Shown here one piece after another: positions 7,389 through 15,848 of a DNA stretch of 37,895 nucleotides. The notes under the pieces are model-generated. The model did no database searches and was not told where the DNA came from. It saw only the letters and a list, made by a program, of their open reading frames with translations. The stretch's first letter is position 1; every line of letters begins with the position of its first letter. Both the position numbers and the translations under genes were made by a program. The stretch comes from CAYNYF01 sp964401385 (GTDB lineage: Bacteria; Planctomycetota; Phycisphaerae; SM23-33), in assembly GCA_964401385.1 (NCBI GenBank), contig CAYNYF010000039.1:1-37895 (forward strand). Direction: 5' to 3'.

Positions 7389-8705
7389 TCAACGACGGTG
7401 CCTAAGCGTTTTCAGCAACGCAAGCGCCTGACTGCCCACCAGCTTGAATTCCGCTCGTCTCGGTATCAGCTCTCTCAGCGGCACGCCCGAGAGCTTCCTG
7501 TAGGCCATGGCGTTCAGCAGGCTCCTGAGCACCAGCCCGGTCGAATAGGCGATCGCGGCGCCCACGAAGCCCAGTGCAAGCACGAGAATCACCCCAAGCC
7601 CGGTGGTGAGGATCAGCGCGATCCAGTTGTTGACCATCATGTACTGGGGCTTCTTCCGGACCCAAACGTACATGCCGAGCACCCGGGTCGCTCCGGCCGC
7701 CATGATGCCAGGGAGCATGATCAGCAGCGGGAGGATGCTCCCGGTGAACTTCCAACCGTACAGGACGATGATCGCCGGCGGACCGAGCAGCGCCAGGGCA
7801 ATCATCGTCACGAAGGAGCCCGCCGCCGTGCAACGGAACACGAAGGGGGTCTGCTTCAGTCGGGTCTGTGGATCGTTGCTGGCGCGGGGCAGGAAAGCCT
7901 GGGCCACGGAAGTGGGGATGATCTGCAATTGTGCCGACACCATGGCGGCGACGGCGAAGAAGCCGATATGGGCCATCGGGGCCGCCATGTAGCTGAGCAG
8001 ATAGAAGGCGACCTGGGTGGTGAGGAAACGGGCGCCGGAGCTGAGGGTCAAGATCCCGCCGAACCGGAAGCTTTCCTTCATGACTCGCCAGGACAGGCAG
8101 CGCACGTCCAGCGTTGCCCACCGGCGCACCTGCCAGAGGTGGCAGAGCGCCAGAAGAGCCGGAACGCCCAGCGTGATCCACATCGCGGCGGGCAGCCCGC
8201 CGTCCAACAGCGTCACGAAGACGAGGATGGCCGCCGCTCGCACGGCGAAGCCGGCCGTGGACACGGCGACCGTGGCGATGATCTGCTCGCAGCCGCGAGC
8301 GAACTCCCGCAGGAGAGTGGACACCATTCCCGCCGGAATCAGAAACATCGCAATGAGCACGATCGAGGACGGAAGCTGAGCGAACCTGCCCAGCTCCAGC
8401 GGTAGCCAGAAGAAGTACGCCATCATGCCGAGAAGTCCCAACGCCGAAGCGAGCAGTGTATAAAACGCGGTCTGGGCGAACAGGGCCTTGCGCTGGTCCC
8501 GATACAGACCGGGAAACGTGCTGTTGACCCCGATGAGACCCACGTCGAGAATCCTTTCCATCGTTATCGGGAGCAGCATGGCCAGGGCGTACAGCCCTCG
8601 ACGGTCGGGACCCAGCGCGCGCGTCAGCAGGGCGCTGCCCAGGATCCCCAGGATGACCCTGAAGGTCTGACCGGTGAAGGTGACGATGACGTCCCTTCTC
8701 AGCAT
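7389..8705 (-). CDS. Polysaccharide flippase (Wzx/MATE-like, polysaccharide biosynthesis protein)
   Basis: 438 aa with about twelve hydrophobic helices spread over the whole length. The N-terminus has the TFTGQTFRVILGILGSALLT type opening helix followed by ARALGPDRRGLY-like spacing (here LTRALGPDRRGLYAL), typical of the polysaccharide_synt superfamily of lipid-linked oligosaccharide flippases. It would move undecaprenyl-diphosphate-linked repeat units across the inner membrane for the ligase or polymerase encoded next to it. The start at 8705 has GAGG about ten bases upstream. The gene converges on the O-antigen ligase gene with a 20-base gap and no visible terminator between them. Confidence 0.87.
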   Translation of the reverse strand: MLRRDVIVTFTGQTFRVILGILGSALLTRALGPDRRGLYALAMLLPITMERILDVGLIGVNSTFPGLYRDQRKALFAQTAFYTLLASALGLLGMMAYFFWLPLELGRFAQLPSSIVLIAMFLIPAGMVSTLLREFARGCEQIIATVAVSTAGFAVRAAAILVFVTLLDGGLPAAMWITLGVPALLALCHLWQVRRWATLDVRCLSWRVMKESFRFGGILTLSSGARFLTTQVAFYLLSYMAAPMAHIGFFAVAAMVSAQLQIIPTSVAQAFLPRASNDPQTRLKQTPFVFRCTAAGSFVTMIALALLGPPAIIVLYGWKFTGSILPLLIMLPGIMAAGATRVLGMYVWVRKKPQYMMVNNWIALILTTGLGVILVLALGFVGAAIAYSTGLVLRSLLNAMAYRKLSGVPLRELIPRRAEFKLVGSQALALLKTLRHRR

Positions 8706-8992
8706 TCACAGTCCTCGGCCCAGTCGCCAGAGGCGCCTAGGCGGCTCCCGCGCGAACGTTCACCCGCCCGTCGCGGGCCGCCCGCTCTTCTCGCCGGGGG
8801 CATCGTCGCGCCCCGCGGGTCCGTCGTGCCGTCTTGGCCGTTCCATCTCACCCATTCGGCAAGTTCTGCCGGGAACCACTATACTATATCGAAACGACCG
8901 AAAAGGGCGATTGGGACTTGATTAACAGACGATATGTTCTGATGGTATGAATGGGCCTGTGGCGGGCGGCACCGGCTGCGGGAGTTGTCCTG
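8706..8992. promoter_or_regulatory. Divergent promoter region (flippase minus, GT2 plus)
   Basis: 287 bases between divergent starts. The AT-rich core at 8879-8892 reads ACTATACTATAT, offering TATACT on the plus strand (8880-8885) and TATAGT on the minus strand, each with poor -35 partners. A second plus-strand candidate is TTGGGA (8911-8916), a 16-base spacer, then TATGTT (8933-8938). The GATATGTT here also occurs in both copies of the duplicated leader at 3936 and 5759. Confidence 0.35.
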
Positions 8993-10045
8993 ATGCATGA
9001 AGTCTGCGTCCTGATCGCCGCATACAACGCCGGTGGTTGGCTCCGCCAGTCGCTTGCCGCGGCGGTGGGGCAGCGCGGCGTCGATCACGAAGTGCTCGTC
9101 GTGGACGACGGTTCCACGGACCGGACCGGCGAGATCGCCGAGGAGTTCGCCAAGGCCCATCCCGCCCTTCTCCGGTGCATCCGCCTTCCGCGCAGCGGGC
9201 TCTCCAAGGCCAGGAACGTCGGCTTCGATGCCGCCGACGCGGAGTTCGTCACGGTCCTCGACGCGGACGACCGGATGCATCCGGAGCGGGCACGAGTCGA
9301 GGTCGAGGGCCTGCGCCGCTATCCGGAGGCGGCTTTCTGCCTGTCGGCGCGCTGGAACTTCAGCGGCGAGACCCGGCCGGGGTTCATCTCTTTTCGGCCG
9401 GAGGACCTGGTCGGCACGGACGCCCCGGGGCTCTATCTGATCGAGGATCCGCTGACGGTCCTTCTAGAGACGGGGCACTATCCTGGCACGTCGGCGTGCT
9501 CTTCCCGTCTGGAGTTCGTGCGGACGGTCGGGCGGTACGACGAGGACCAGCCGTCTTTCGTCGACGGGGAACTGTGGATTCGCGTGGTCCACCATCGCCC
9601 CGTGGCCTACTGCTCGGTGCCCCTGTATTACCGGCGCGTGCACGAGCAGTCCTTGTCCGGCACGCATCCCGCGCGCGTCTTGAACGTCTTTCGGGCTATG
9701 GGCAAGGCCAGAGCCCATTGGGACGACTACTCGCCGCGGCAGCAGCAACTGCTGGCCGCCTTTGAGAAACGGGCGGCAGTCGGCTTCGCCAAAAAGCTGA
9801 TCGAACAGGGAAAGCCCCGCCAGGCGCGAGCGCTGCTGCGGGAGCACAGGGACCGCTTGAAGGGAAGCTACTGGCGGAAGGTCTGGCTGAGCAGCTTTCT
9901 GCCGTCGCCGCTGCTGAAAGCCCTCAAGGGGGCGCGGGCGCGAACGCGGCGGAAACAGCGGACGATCCCGCGGGAAGAGATACAGAGCCTCCGCCCCGTG
10001 GAGCTGCTGGGCCTGGGGCCGCCCGCGCAGGGGCGGGACGCCTGA
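8993..10045 (+). CDS. Glycosyltransferase family 2
   Basis: 350 aa. The GT-A domain is clear: VLIAAYNAGGW near the start, VVDDGSTDRTGE at about 37-48, a SKARNVGFDAA nucleotide-binding segment and the DXD-type metal motif VLDADDRMHP at about 88-97. No membrane segment is evident, so it is a soluble or peripheral cytoplasmic enzyme; the C-terminus is very basic. The chosen ATG (8993) has GGGAG about ten bases upstream and leads straight into the first beta strand; an ATG at 8951 would add 14 residues without a ribosome-binding site. It is followed 30 bases later by a GT4 gene, probably in one transcript. Specificity is unknown. Confidence 0.88.
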   Translation: MHEVCVLIAAYNAGGWLRQSLAAAVGQRGVDHEVLVVDDGSTDRTGEIAEEFAKAHPALLRCIRLPRSGLSKARNVGFDAADAEFVTVLDADDRMHPERARVEVEGLRRYPEAAFCLSARWNFSGETRPGFISFRPEDLVGTDAPGLYLIEDPLTVLLETGHYPGTSACSSRLEFVRTVGRYDEDQPSFVDGELWIRVVHHRPVAYCSVPLYYRRVHEQSLSGTHPARVLNVFRAMGKARAHWDDYSPRQQQLLAAFEKRAAVGFAKKLIEQGKPRQARALLREHRDRLKGSYWRKVWLSSFLPSPLLKALKGARARTRRKQRTIPREEIQSLRPVELLGLGPPAQGRDA

Positions 10046-10075
10046 CCGAACCGGGCGGGGCAAGAGCTGAAACGT

Positions 10076-11356
10076 ATGAACATCCTGGTGATTACCCCGG
10101 GCGGGATGCTTCCCAGCCCGCACAGGCCGCACGCGGGAATTTTCTTCGCGAACCTCCTGGCCCGGGTGAAGCCGGCGGGCGGGCGGTTGATTGCCGTGGC
10201 GCCCGCCATTTACGTGCCCAGGCTGCTCCTGGCGACGGCGAGGTTCCGGCGGCACGCGTTCCCGCTCCGCCACGTCTGGTCGGGCATCGAAATCCTCCAC
10301 CCGCGATTCCCGTACCTGCGCCAATCGCGGCGCCCGTGGCTTCAGTCGCGGCTGGTGTCCTGGTCGGCCTTGCCCCTGTGCCGCGCCCTGCACCGGCGGC
10401 ATCGGTTCGACATCGTGCTGGGTTACGGGCTGGACCAGGCCGCCCAGGCTGCCCACCTGGCAGCCCGGGAGCTGGGGCTGCCTTGCGTCTGCTGGGGCAT
10501 CGGCAGCGACGTACACACGCTGCCACTGGTCTCGCCCGAGCACGTGAAGTTGCTCCGCCACAACGTGCGACACATTGACCTGGTCCTCACCGAATCGGAC
10601 GCCCTTCGTCGGATGCTTTCCGTGCTGTGCCCCGGCTGCGGACACGTGCATACCTTCTACAAGGGCATAGACCTCGCCGACCTGCCCGAACGCGACGACC
10701 GGGCATCGCTGCGGGAAAAGCTCCACATGCGCCCTGACGGGAAGTACATGGTATCCGCCGGGCGGGTGAGGGACGCCAAGGGCGCCTGGGAATTCTACGA
10801 GGCCTTCAAGCGGCTGTCGCGGCGGCGGGGCGACCTGTCGGCCCTGTGGGTCGGCGACGGGGACTTGACGCAGCGGCTCCGCGCGACGGCAGCAAGGGAC
10901 GGGCTGGGCGCCCGCTTCACGATCACCGGCTTTCTCCCACGCCCACGGGCCCTGGAGCACATCAAAGCGACCGACGTGCTGGCCTTCGCCAGTCACGCCG
11001 AGGGCCTGCCCAACGTGATCATGGAAGGAATGGCCGCCGGACTGCCGATCGTCGCCACGGACTTCGACGGCGTGCGCGAGTTGATCGCGGATCAAACCAC
11101 CGGTCTGATCGCCCCGCTCCGGAATGCCGACGCGCTGGCCGCGGCGATCGAGTCCGTGCTGCGCGAGCCCGACCGCGCGGCCGAGATGGCGCGGCGAGGG
11201 CGCGACTTCGTGCTGAAATACTTCGACGTGGACCGCAACGCCCCCGTGCTCATGTCCATCCTGGAAGGTCTCCTCGGCGGCAGGGCGCCGGCCGAGCCGA
11301 TCCCGCCCTGCGCGGGCGTCCAGCCCGGACACTTGCCGATGGAGACGCTCGTTTAG
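10076..11356 (+). CDS. Glycosyltransferase family 4
   Basis: 426 aa, GT-B fold. The N-terminal domain opens with MNILVITPGG and includes a typical acceptor-domain PHAGIFFANL. The C-terminal donor-binding domain shows SAGRVRDAKGAWEFYEAF, VGDGDLTQRL, and the signature EX7E-type region ASHAEGLPNVIMEGMAAGLPI followed by ATDFDGVREL, all diagnostic for GT4 retaining enzymes. Genes are spaced 30 bases from the preceding GT2, suggesting co-transcription. The last 40 residues are proline-rich and not part of the catalytic fold. The gene converges on the CapK-like gene 23 bases downstream. Donor sugar cannot be deduced. Confidence 0.9.
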   Translation: MNILVITPGGMLPSPHRPHAGIFFANLLARVKPAGGRLIAVAPAIYVPRLLLATARFRRHAFPLRHVWSGIEILHPRFPYLRQSRRPWLQSRLVSWSALPLCRALHRRHRFDIVLGYGLDQAAQAAHLAARELGLPCVCWGIGSDVHTLPLVSPEHVKLLRHNVRHIDLVLTESDALRRMLSVLCPGCGHVHTFYKGIDLADLPERDDRASLREKLHMRPDGKYMVSAGRVRDAKGAWEFYEAFKRLSRRRGDLSALWVGDGDLTQRLRATAARDGLGARFTITGFLPRPRALEHIKATDVLAFASHAEGLPNVIMEGMAAGLPIVATDFDGVRELIADQTTGLIAPLRNADALAAAIESVLREPDRAAEMARRGRDFVLKYFDVDRNAPVLMSILEGLLGGRAPAEPIPPCAGVQPGHLPMETLV

Positions 11357-11379
11357 TCATCGGCCGGCCCGCGCGCCGC

Positions 11380-12798
11380 CTATTGCCCGGACAGCGCGGC
11401 GGCGAGCCGTTCCGGCGGCAACTTGGACACGATCGAGAGGGTCTTGCCCGAGGAGGTCTGCTGGAGCCGCTCGACGGTCTCAATTTCAAACGACAGCTCC
11501 GCGCCCATGCGCTGCTGGATCAGCCGGGTGAGTTTCAGGCGGTCCGCGTCGGAGAATCCCGCGCCCGGCACGACGCGAACGGTCATCTGCCCGGGCTCGG
11601 CCTGAACACATTGAACCGCGTCCATGTTGGAGGCGTGGCGGCATATGGCGGTGATGTTGTGGAAGATCCGCCCCGTCTTGCCGATCAGCACGTGCCCCGT
11701 TCGCCCGTAGATGCTTTCGACGATCGGGGCGGCGCTGACGGGGCAGGTCGTGCTCTGCTCGCCCAGCACGGCCAGGTCGCCAACCCGGTAGCGGATCAGC
11801 GGCGCCGCGAAGTTCTGAAAGCCCGTGCAGACCATCTCCCAGATCGGCTTGCCGCTTGCGGTCTGCCCGGCCGGGAGGAACTCAATGATGCCGAAGTCCA
11901 TGTCGTAATGCAGGTGCCCGCAGGCGTACTCGGTGACGCAGGCGACCTTCTCGCCCTGACCGTACTGATTGTAAACCTTTGTACAAAAAGCCTTTTCGAT
12001 GGTCTCGCGGTGCTGCGGCTGGAGTTCCTCGCTGGTGACGAACACTGCCCGCGGATACTGTCTGAACGGCCGCGGATGTTCCAGCAGGTGCCTTCCGAGG
12101 AGGTAGATCGGCGTGGGGTAGCCATCGTAGTAATCCAGGCGCCTCGATGCCAGGTCGGCGAGATAGGCCTCCGCCGTCGTGGGCGAGATGTGATAAACGC
12201 TGTAGACGGTCTGATTGGCCGCGTGGTTGTGCCGCCAGTAGGGCGGGCGTCTCTGGCCGACCGGCACCACCAGCGGGGAAGCGAACGACGCGTAAGGGCT
12301 GCGGTAGGCGAACCCCATGCGGTCGCGAGCCCAGAAGAAGCCGTACATCCTTCGCTCGGCCTGCACGGACCAATACGTCGTCAGCGGCGAGCCGGTGCTG
12401 CCGGCGGTCGTGCCCTTCCGCAGCGCGCCGCGGGGGACGTTGTCCGCGACGAGCGCGGCTCCCGCTTCACGCACGTCGCGCTTTTCCAGCAGCGGCAACT
12501 TGGGCAGGTCGCCGACCGTCCGGACGTCGTCGGCCGTCAGGTGCAGCTCGTCGAACCGTGCACGATAGAACGGCACGTGCTCGTACGCGCAGCGGATCAC
12601 CAATCGAAGCTGCTCGTCCTGGTAGGCCTCCAGCTCCGCCCTCGACCAGGACAACGACTCGGCGAAGAATGTTTTCCAGCGGGCGTAGTGCCTGCCGTAC
12701 CGCTGGTGCCTCTTCTGATAGCCGAAGACGGTGGCGAACAGGTTCTGCACCCAAACGGGCGAGGCGTCGTAGATTCTTCTTGTCAGCCGGTTTTCCAT
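11380..12798 (-). CDS. CapK/phenylacetate-CoA ligase-like adenylating enzyme
   Basis: 472 aa, close to the usual length of CapK proteins. Features seen: the N-terminal helical region, an AMP-binding P-loop TTAGSTGSP at about 130-138, YNQYGQGEK in the adenylate-binding region, and a C-terminal lid domain ending in SSGKTLSIVSKL, where the Lys resembles the acyl-adenylate-forming catalytic lysine. CapK relatives lie in many capsule loci and are thought to activate a carboxylate for attachment to sugars or lipids; the substrate is unknown. It begins a minus-strand block, and the next gene upstream (ChbG-like) ends 45 bases away at 12843, so the deacetylase-like gene, this gene and the GT4/CapA genes may form one operon running from 15644 down to 11380. 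Confidence 0.82.
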   Translation of the reverse strand: MENRLTRRIYDASPVWVQNLFATVFGYQKRHQRYGRHYARWKTFFAESLSWSRAELEAYQDEQLRLVIRCAYEHVPFYRARFDELHLTADDVRTVGDLPKLPLLEKRDVREAGAALVADNVPRGALRKGTTAGSTGSPLTTYWSVQAERRMYGFFWARDRMGFAYRSPYASFASPLVVPVGQRRPPYWRHNHAANQTVYSVYHISPTTAEAYLADLASRRLDYYDGYPTPIYLLGRHLLEHPRPFRQYPRAVFVTSEELQPQHRETIEKAFCTKVYNQYGQGEKVACVTEYACGHLHYDMDFGIIEFLPAGQTASGKPIWEMVCTGFQNFAAPLIRYRVGDLAVLGEQSTTCPVSAAPIVESIYGRTGHVLIGKTGRIFHNITAICRHASNMDAVQCVQAEPGQMTVRVVPGAGFSDADRLKLTRLIQQRMGAELSFEIETVERLQQTSSGKTLSIVSKLPPERLAAALSGQ

Positions 12799-12842
12799 TC
12801 TGGTTCCGCGCGGCCGCCCGTGCGGCGGTCCGGCTCGATCGG

Positions 12843-13400
12843 TCAGCGCCCTTGCGAATCGGGCCTTCCCGGCAACGAGCGATCCAAAGCGGCAAAGCTT
12901 ACCGGTTCGACGTTCAGCTCCTCCGTAAGGCGCGTCAGCGCGTCCGACTTGAACAGCTCAACTTCCTTCAGCCGGGACTCGGTCATCGAGGAGTACTTCC
13001 GGAGGGTCTCGTCCGGATAGCCCGGATGGCAGGCGATCTCGCCGAGCCCGATCAGCCGCTCCACCTGCCCCGTCAACTCGCGAACCATCTGTTCGTGGGG
13101 GATTTGCCCCCGGGCGGCCTTTCTGGAGAACTCCGGTCCGAGGAACGTTCCGTTCTCGTCCACCAGGTCCGGGATGCTCGCGGCGTCCGAGACGCACGGG
13201 CCGACGGAGAGGTCCAAGTGGATACCGACGGAGACCTCGCCGAACTGCTCGATGAGTTTGGGCGTTTCCGCGACGGCCGGGAAATTGGCGTTCACGCTCA
13301 CGCTCTTGATGACGCCGGCCGGAAGGCATTCCAGAATGCCCCGGTTGTTCCCGTGGGTAAAGCCGAACCCATCCGCGTTGACGATCAGCTTCCTAGCCAT
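12843..13400 (-). CDS. ChbG/YdjC-like carbohydrate deacetylase, internally shortened
   Basis: 185 aa against roughly 250 for the family. The N-terminal part matches well (VNADGFGFTHGNNRGI at about 7-22, then VGIHLDLSVG with His61), and the C-terminal part matches well (EIACHPGYPDETLR at about 121-134). What normally lies between, some 80 residues including the DSHxHVH metal/substrate motif, is absent: the helix ending VERLIGLG at 120 runs directly into the last strand. The first motif also reads NADGFG instead of NADDFG, losing an acidic residue. The reading frame is intact. ChbG enzymes deacetylate chito-oligosaccharides or related N-acetyl sugars using a divalent metal; this copy is probably inactive or has another role. 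The ATG at 13400 overlaps the preceding gene's end (13393) by eight bases, so it is translationally linked. Confidence 0.75.
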   Translation of the reverse strand: MARKLIVNADGFGFTHGNNRGILECLPAGVIKSVSVNANFPAVAETPKLIEQFGEVSVGIHLDLSVGPCVSDAASIPDLVDENGTFLGPEFSRKAARGQIPHEQMVRELTGQVERLIGLGEIACHPGYPDETLRKYSSMTESRLKEVELFKSDALTRLTEELNVEPVSFAALDRSLPGRPDSQGR

Positions 13401-14535
13401 CTTGCACTTGCGTCGTGAGAATGTCCTCGTACAGCTCGGCCAGGCGGACGCCCTCGGGCAGGCAGTTGAACCGCTCGTCGCTGAACTTGCGAGCGGTCCT
13501 GCCCAGCTCTTCCAGCTCGTCGGTCTCCGCCAGTTCGTCGAGTTGTTGGAGCATACTCTCTGCCGTTTCGTCGCAGAAGCGCACGGCCGGGCATGCCTCG
13601 ACAAGCTCCACCAGCAGCGGCACGCGCGTGCTGACGGCCGAGAGTCCGCAGGCGAGATATTCAAAGACCTTCAGCGGAATCGCCACCTGCACCTGACGGC
13701 TTTCGAGCCGGTGGAAGTTCACTCCGATGCGCGCCCGGCAAAGCATCCCCGCCACTTCCACGTGCGGCACCTTGCCCGTGGCCGTCAGCCGCGGGGAGCC
13801 CCCCGCATCGGTCCTTTCGCGGAACCGCTCGTACTGGGCCGGATGCAGCCCGATGAATTTCCAGGACCAATCCTCGTGCCGGGCGAGAAACTCCGCGGCC
13901 AGGTCCAGCAGGAACTCCAGCCGCACCATCGAGAGCGTGCCGAGGTGGACCACTTCCTTGCGGCGCTGCTCCAGCGGCAGCCAGCTCTCATCGCGTCTGC
14001 GGAGCAACTCCGGCGCCGGGAAGTTGTGGAACGTCTCGACCCGCTTGGCGAAGCTCTTGTAGCGTTCGGCCAGGCGCCGGGTCGGCACGACCACCGCGTC
14101 CACGCGCGCCGCGAAGCTGCGGTCCACGCTGGTCATGATCGCCGCGACGGCGCCCCTGAGCCATGGCGGCAGCCAATCCTTGAGCAGGATCAGCCCGACG
14201 TCCTCGTGCGCGTCGAAGACGACCTTCTTGCCCCAGAATGTCTTGGCCAGCACGGCGGCCACCAGCAGCTCCGGGTCGTGGAAGTGATACAGATCCGCCT
14301 TGATGGCGCCCACGAGCTTCAGGCCCCGATACCACGAGGAGGTCATGCGTTTGCCTCGGGAGCGGAATGCCTCGAGCCCGCGGATGGGGACCCCTTCGAC
14401 GCAATCGTCTCCGTCGTGCACGCCGCAGACGGTCACGTCGTACCCGAGCCGGCGGAGCATGAGCGCCTCGCGGTAGAAGATCCGCCCGTCCAGCGCGGGA
14501 TGCACCGTCGATATGTGCACGACATGTCTTTTCAA
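13393..14535 (-). CDS. Glycosyltransferase (GT4-like, GT-B fold)
   Basis: 380 aa from a TTG at 14535, which has CGGGAG nine bases upstream and opens with LKRHVVHISTVHPALDGRIF, a natural N-terminal strand. Upstream in-frame ATGs would overlap the CapA-like gene ending at 14598. The N-terminal domain has YHFHDPELLVAAVLAK and VVFDAHEDVG, features of UDP-sugar-using family 4 enzymes. The C-terminal domain has HLGTLSMVRLE, GKVPHVEVAGMLCRARIGVNFH and PLKVFEYLACGLSAVST, the usual donor-binding region. It sits between the CapA-like and ChbG-like genes on the same strand. Sugar specificity is unknown. Confidence 0.82.
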   Translation of the reverse strand: MKRHVVHISTVHPALDGRIFYREALMLRRLGYDVTVCGVHDGDDCVEGVPIRGLEAFRSRGKRMTSSWYRGLKLVGAIKADLYHFHDPELLVAAVLAKTFWGKKVVFDAHEDVGLILLKDWLPPWLRGAVAAIMTSVDRSFAARVDAVVVPTRRLAERYKSFAKRVETFHNFPAPELLRRRDESWLPLEQRRKEVVHLGTLSMVRLEFLLDLAAEFLARHEDWSWKFIGLHPAQYERFRERTDAGGSPRLTATGKVPHVEVAGMLCRARIGVNFHRLESRQVQVAIPLKVFEYLACGLSAVSTRVPLLVELVEACPAVRFCDETAESMLQQLDELAETDELEELGRTARKFSDERFNCLPEGVRLAELYEDILTTQVQDG

Positions 14536-14597
14536 CCCAACGCGCTCCCGGTACGGCAACAGGGGGCAGATCCCGTCAGCAAGACGCCGCGGCGATC

Positions 14598-15644
14598 CTA
14601 CCGTCGAAACGCCATGTGCCAGAGAAGACGCAAGTGGTGCGCCCGCAGTCGCCTGAGCTTTGCGAAGACGGTGCCGATGCCGTAGGTCCTGATGTCGCGC
14701 CACCAGCTCCGCAGGTACGCGCTGCGATCCTCGGGCGAAAAGGTCGACCAGTACCAGCGGGCATAGTTCTCGCCGGTAAGCGCCTCGTTTATCTTTTCGA
14801 TACGCTCGCGCAGATTCCTTTGTTCTTCCTCGCTGCCGGGGCGGGGCAAGCCCCGATCGTCGAGGAAGAAGACGTCATAGGACCAGTCGACGACGTGGCC
14901 TTGCCGGACTTCGAGCCTGAGGCAGATGTTGTCCGGCTTGGGCGGGTCGAGGGCGGCGACGACGTTGGCCAGCCCGTACGCGGCGGCTCCCCGGCCGATC
15001 CGCTCGACGCCGCTGATCATGTGGGAATGATGCGTGACGAAGGCGTCGGCGCCGGCCTGGAGGGCGGCTTTCGCCCAGTTGCGATGCTCGGGGGAGGGAT
15101 ACTCCCCGAAGCCGTGGTGCAGGCTGACGATCACCACGTCGGACCGCCCGCGCAGGCGCGCCACGTCGGCGGCGATCCTTCCGGCGGACGGCGCCAGCCC
15201 AGTGAAGCAGGTTCGGTTGGTGAGCGTCGAGGCGGTGGCGTACCCGAGCAGGCCGATCCGCACGCCTTGCCGCTCGATAACGACTGGGGCCGGATCGGCG
15301 CCGGAGGCATCGCCCAGGCCGTAGGCCTCGACCCCGGCGGCGGCGAGCAGACCCAGCGTGTGCCGGATGGCGGGGGCGCCGTGATCCCATGCGTGGCTGC
15401 TGACGACGCTGACGGCGTCGAAGCCGGCCCGGGCGACCATCCGGGCGGCCTCGGGCGGGCTGTGCCACTCGCTGCCCGGACGGCAGGACGGCGGGCACAC
15501 GAAGGTCTCGAAATTGCCGATGGCGACGTCGGCCGGCGCGATGACCTCCTTCAATCGCCGGACCAGCTCCTCCCCGTCGTCGCGCAGCGCGTTCTTGGCC
15601 ACGGGGCCCTGGATCATGATGTCGCCGAGCAGCGCTATCTGCAC
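14598..15644 (-). CDS. CapA-like protein (metallophosphatase-type fold)
   Basis: 348 aa from a GTG at 15644 with AGGAGAG six bases upstream; an ATG at 15746 gives a poor N-terminus. Motifs in order: ALLGDIMIQG (metal-binding Asp), NFET, SHAWDHG where the family usually has NNH, SLHHGFGEYPSPEHRNWAKAAL, and THHSHMISGVERIG followed by AYGLANVV. These match the CapA/PgsA superfamily, named from Bacillus anthracis capsule synthesis, and related to calcineurin-like phosphoesterases. No signal peptide is visible, which is unusual for CapA and suggests a cytoplasmic protein here. Function in polysaccharide loci is not settled. It is followed by the GT4-like gene 62 bases downstream. Confidence 0.8.
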   Translation of the reverse strand: MQIALLGDIMIQGPVAKNALRDDGEELVRRLKEVIAPADVAIGNFETFVCPPSCRPGSEWHSPPEAARMVARAGFDAVSVVSSHAWDHGAPAIRHTLGLLAAAGVEAYGLGDASGADPAPVVIERQGVRIGLLGYATASTLTNRTCFTGLAPSAGRIAADVARLRGRSDVVIVSLHHGFGEYPSPEHRNWAKAALQAGADAFVTHHSHMISGVERIGRGAAAYGLANVVAALDPPKPDNICLRLEVRQGHVVDWSYDVFFLDDRGLPRPGSEEEQRNLRERIEKINEALTGENYARWYWSTFSPEDRSAYLRSWWRDIRTYGIGTVFAKLRRLRAHHLRLLWHMAFRR

Positions 15645-15848
15645 TGGCTCTCTCTCCTGTCGCCGGACGAGCCGGGCGGCTTGGTCCACGCGTCCCTTGC
15701 CCTCGGACCGGAGCCGGCCGATCCGGCCTCTTGTCCGCCTCTCCATTCGTCGTCATCCCGGGCAGGATTCTTGAGGTTTCGCCGCGGCCAAGCCCCGGAA
15801 ACCCGGCAAGCCTCGCGTGCGCTGCGTCCGGTTGGGGCGGGGGGGGGG

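Noticed and set aside
15840..15848. Run of nine G, and a run of nine C at 26198-26206
   Set aside because: Both lie outside coding regions just after stop codons, so phase variation of a protein is unlikely. A shared 14-base sequence near each (15783-15796, 26163-26176) may be chance in GC-rich DNA.
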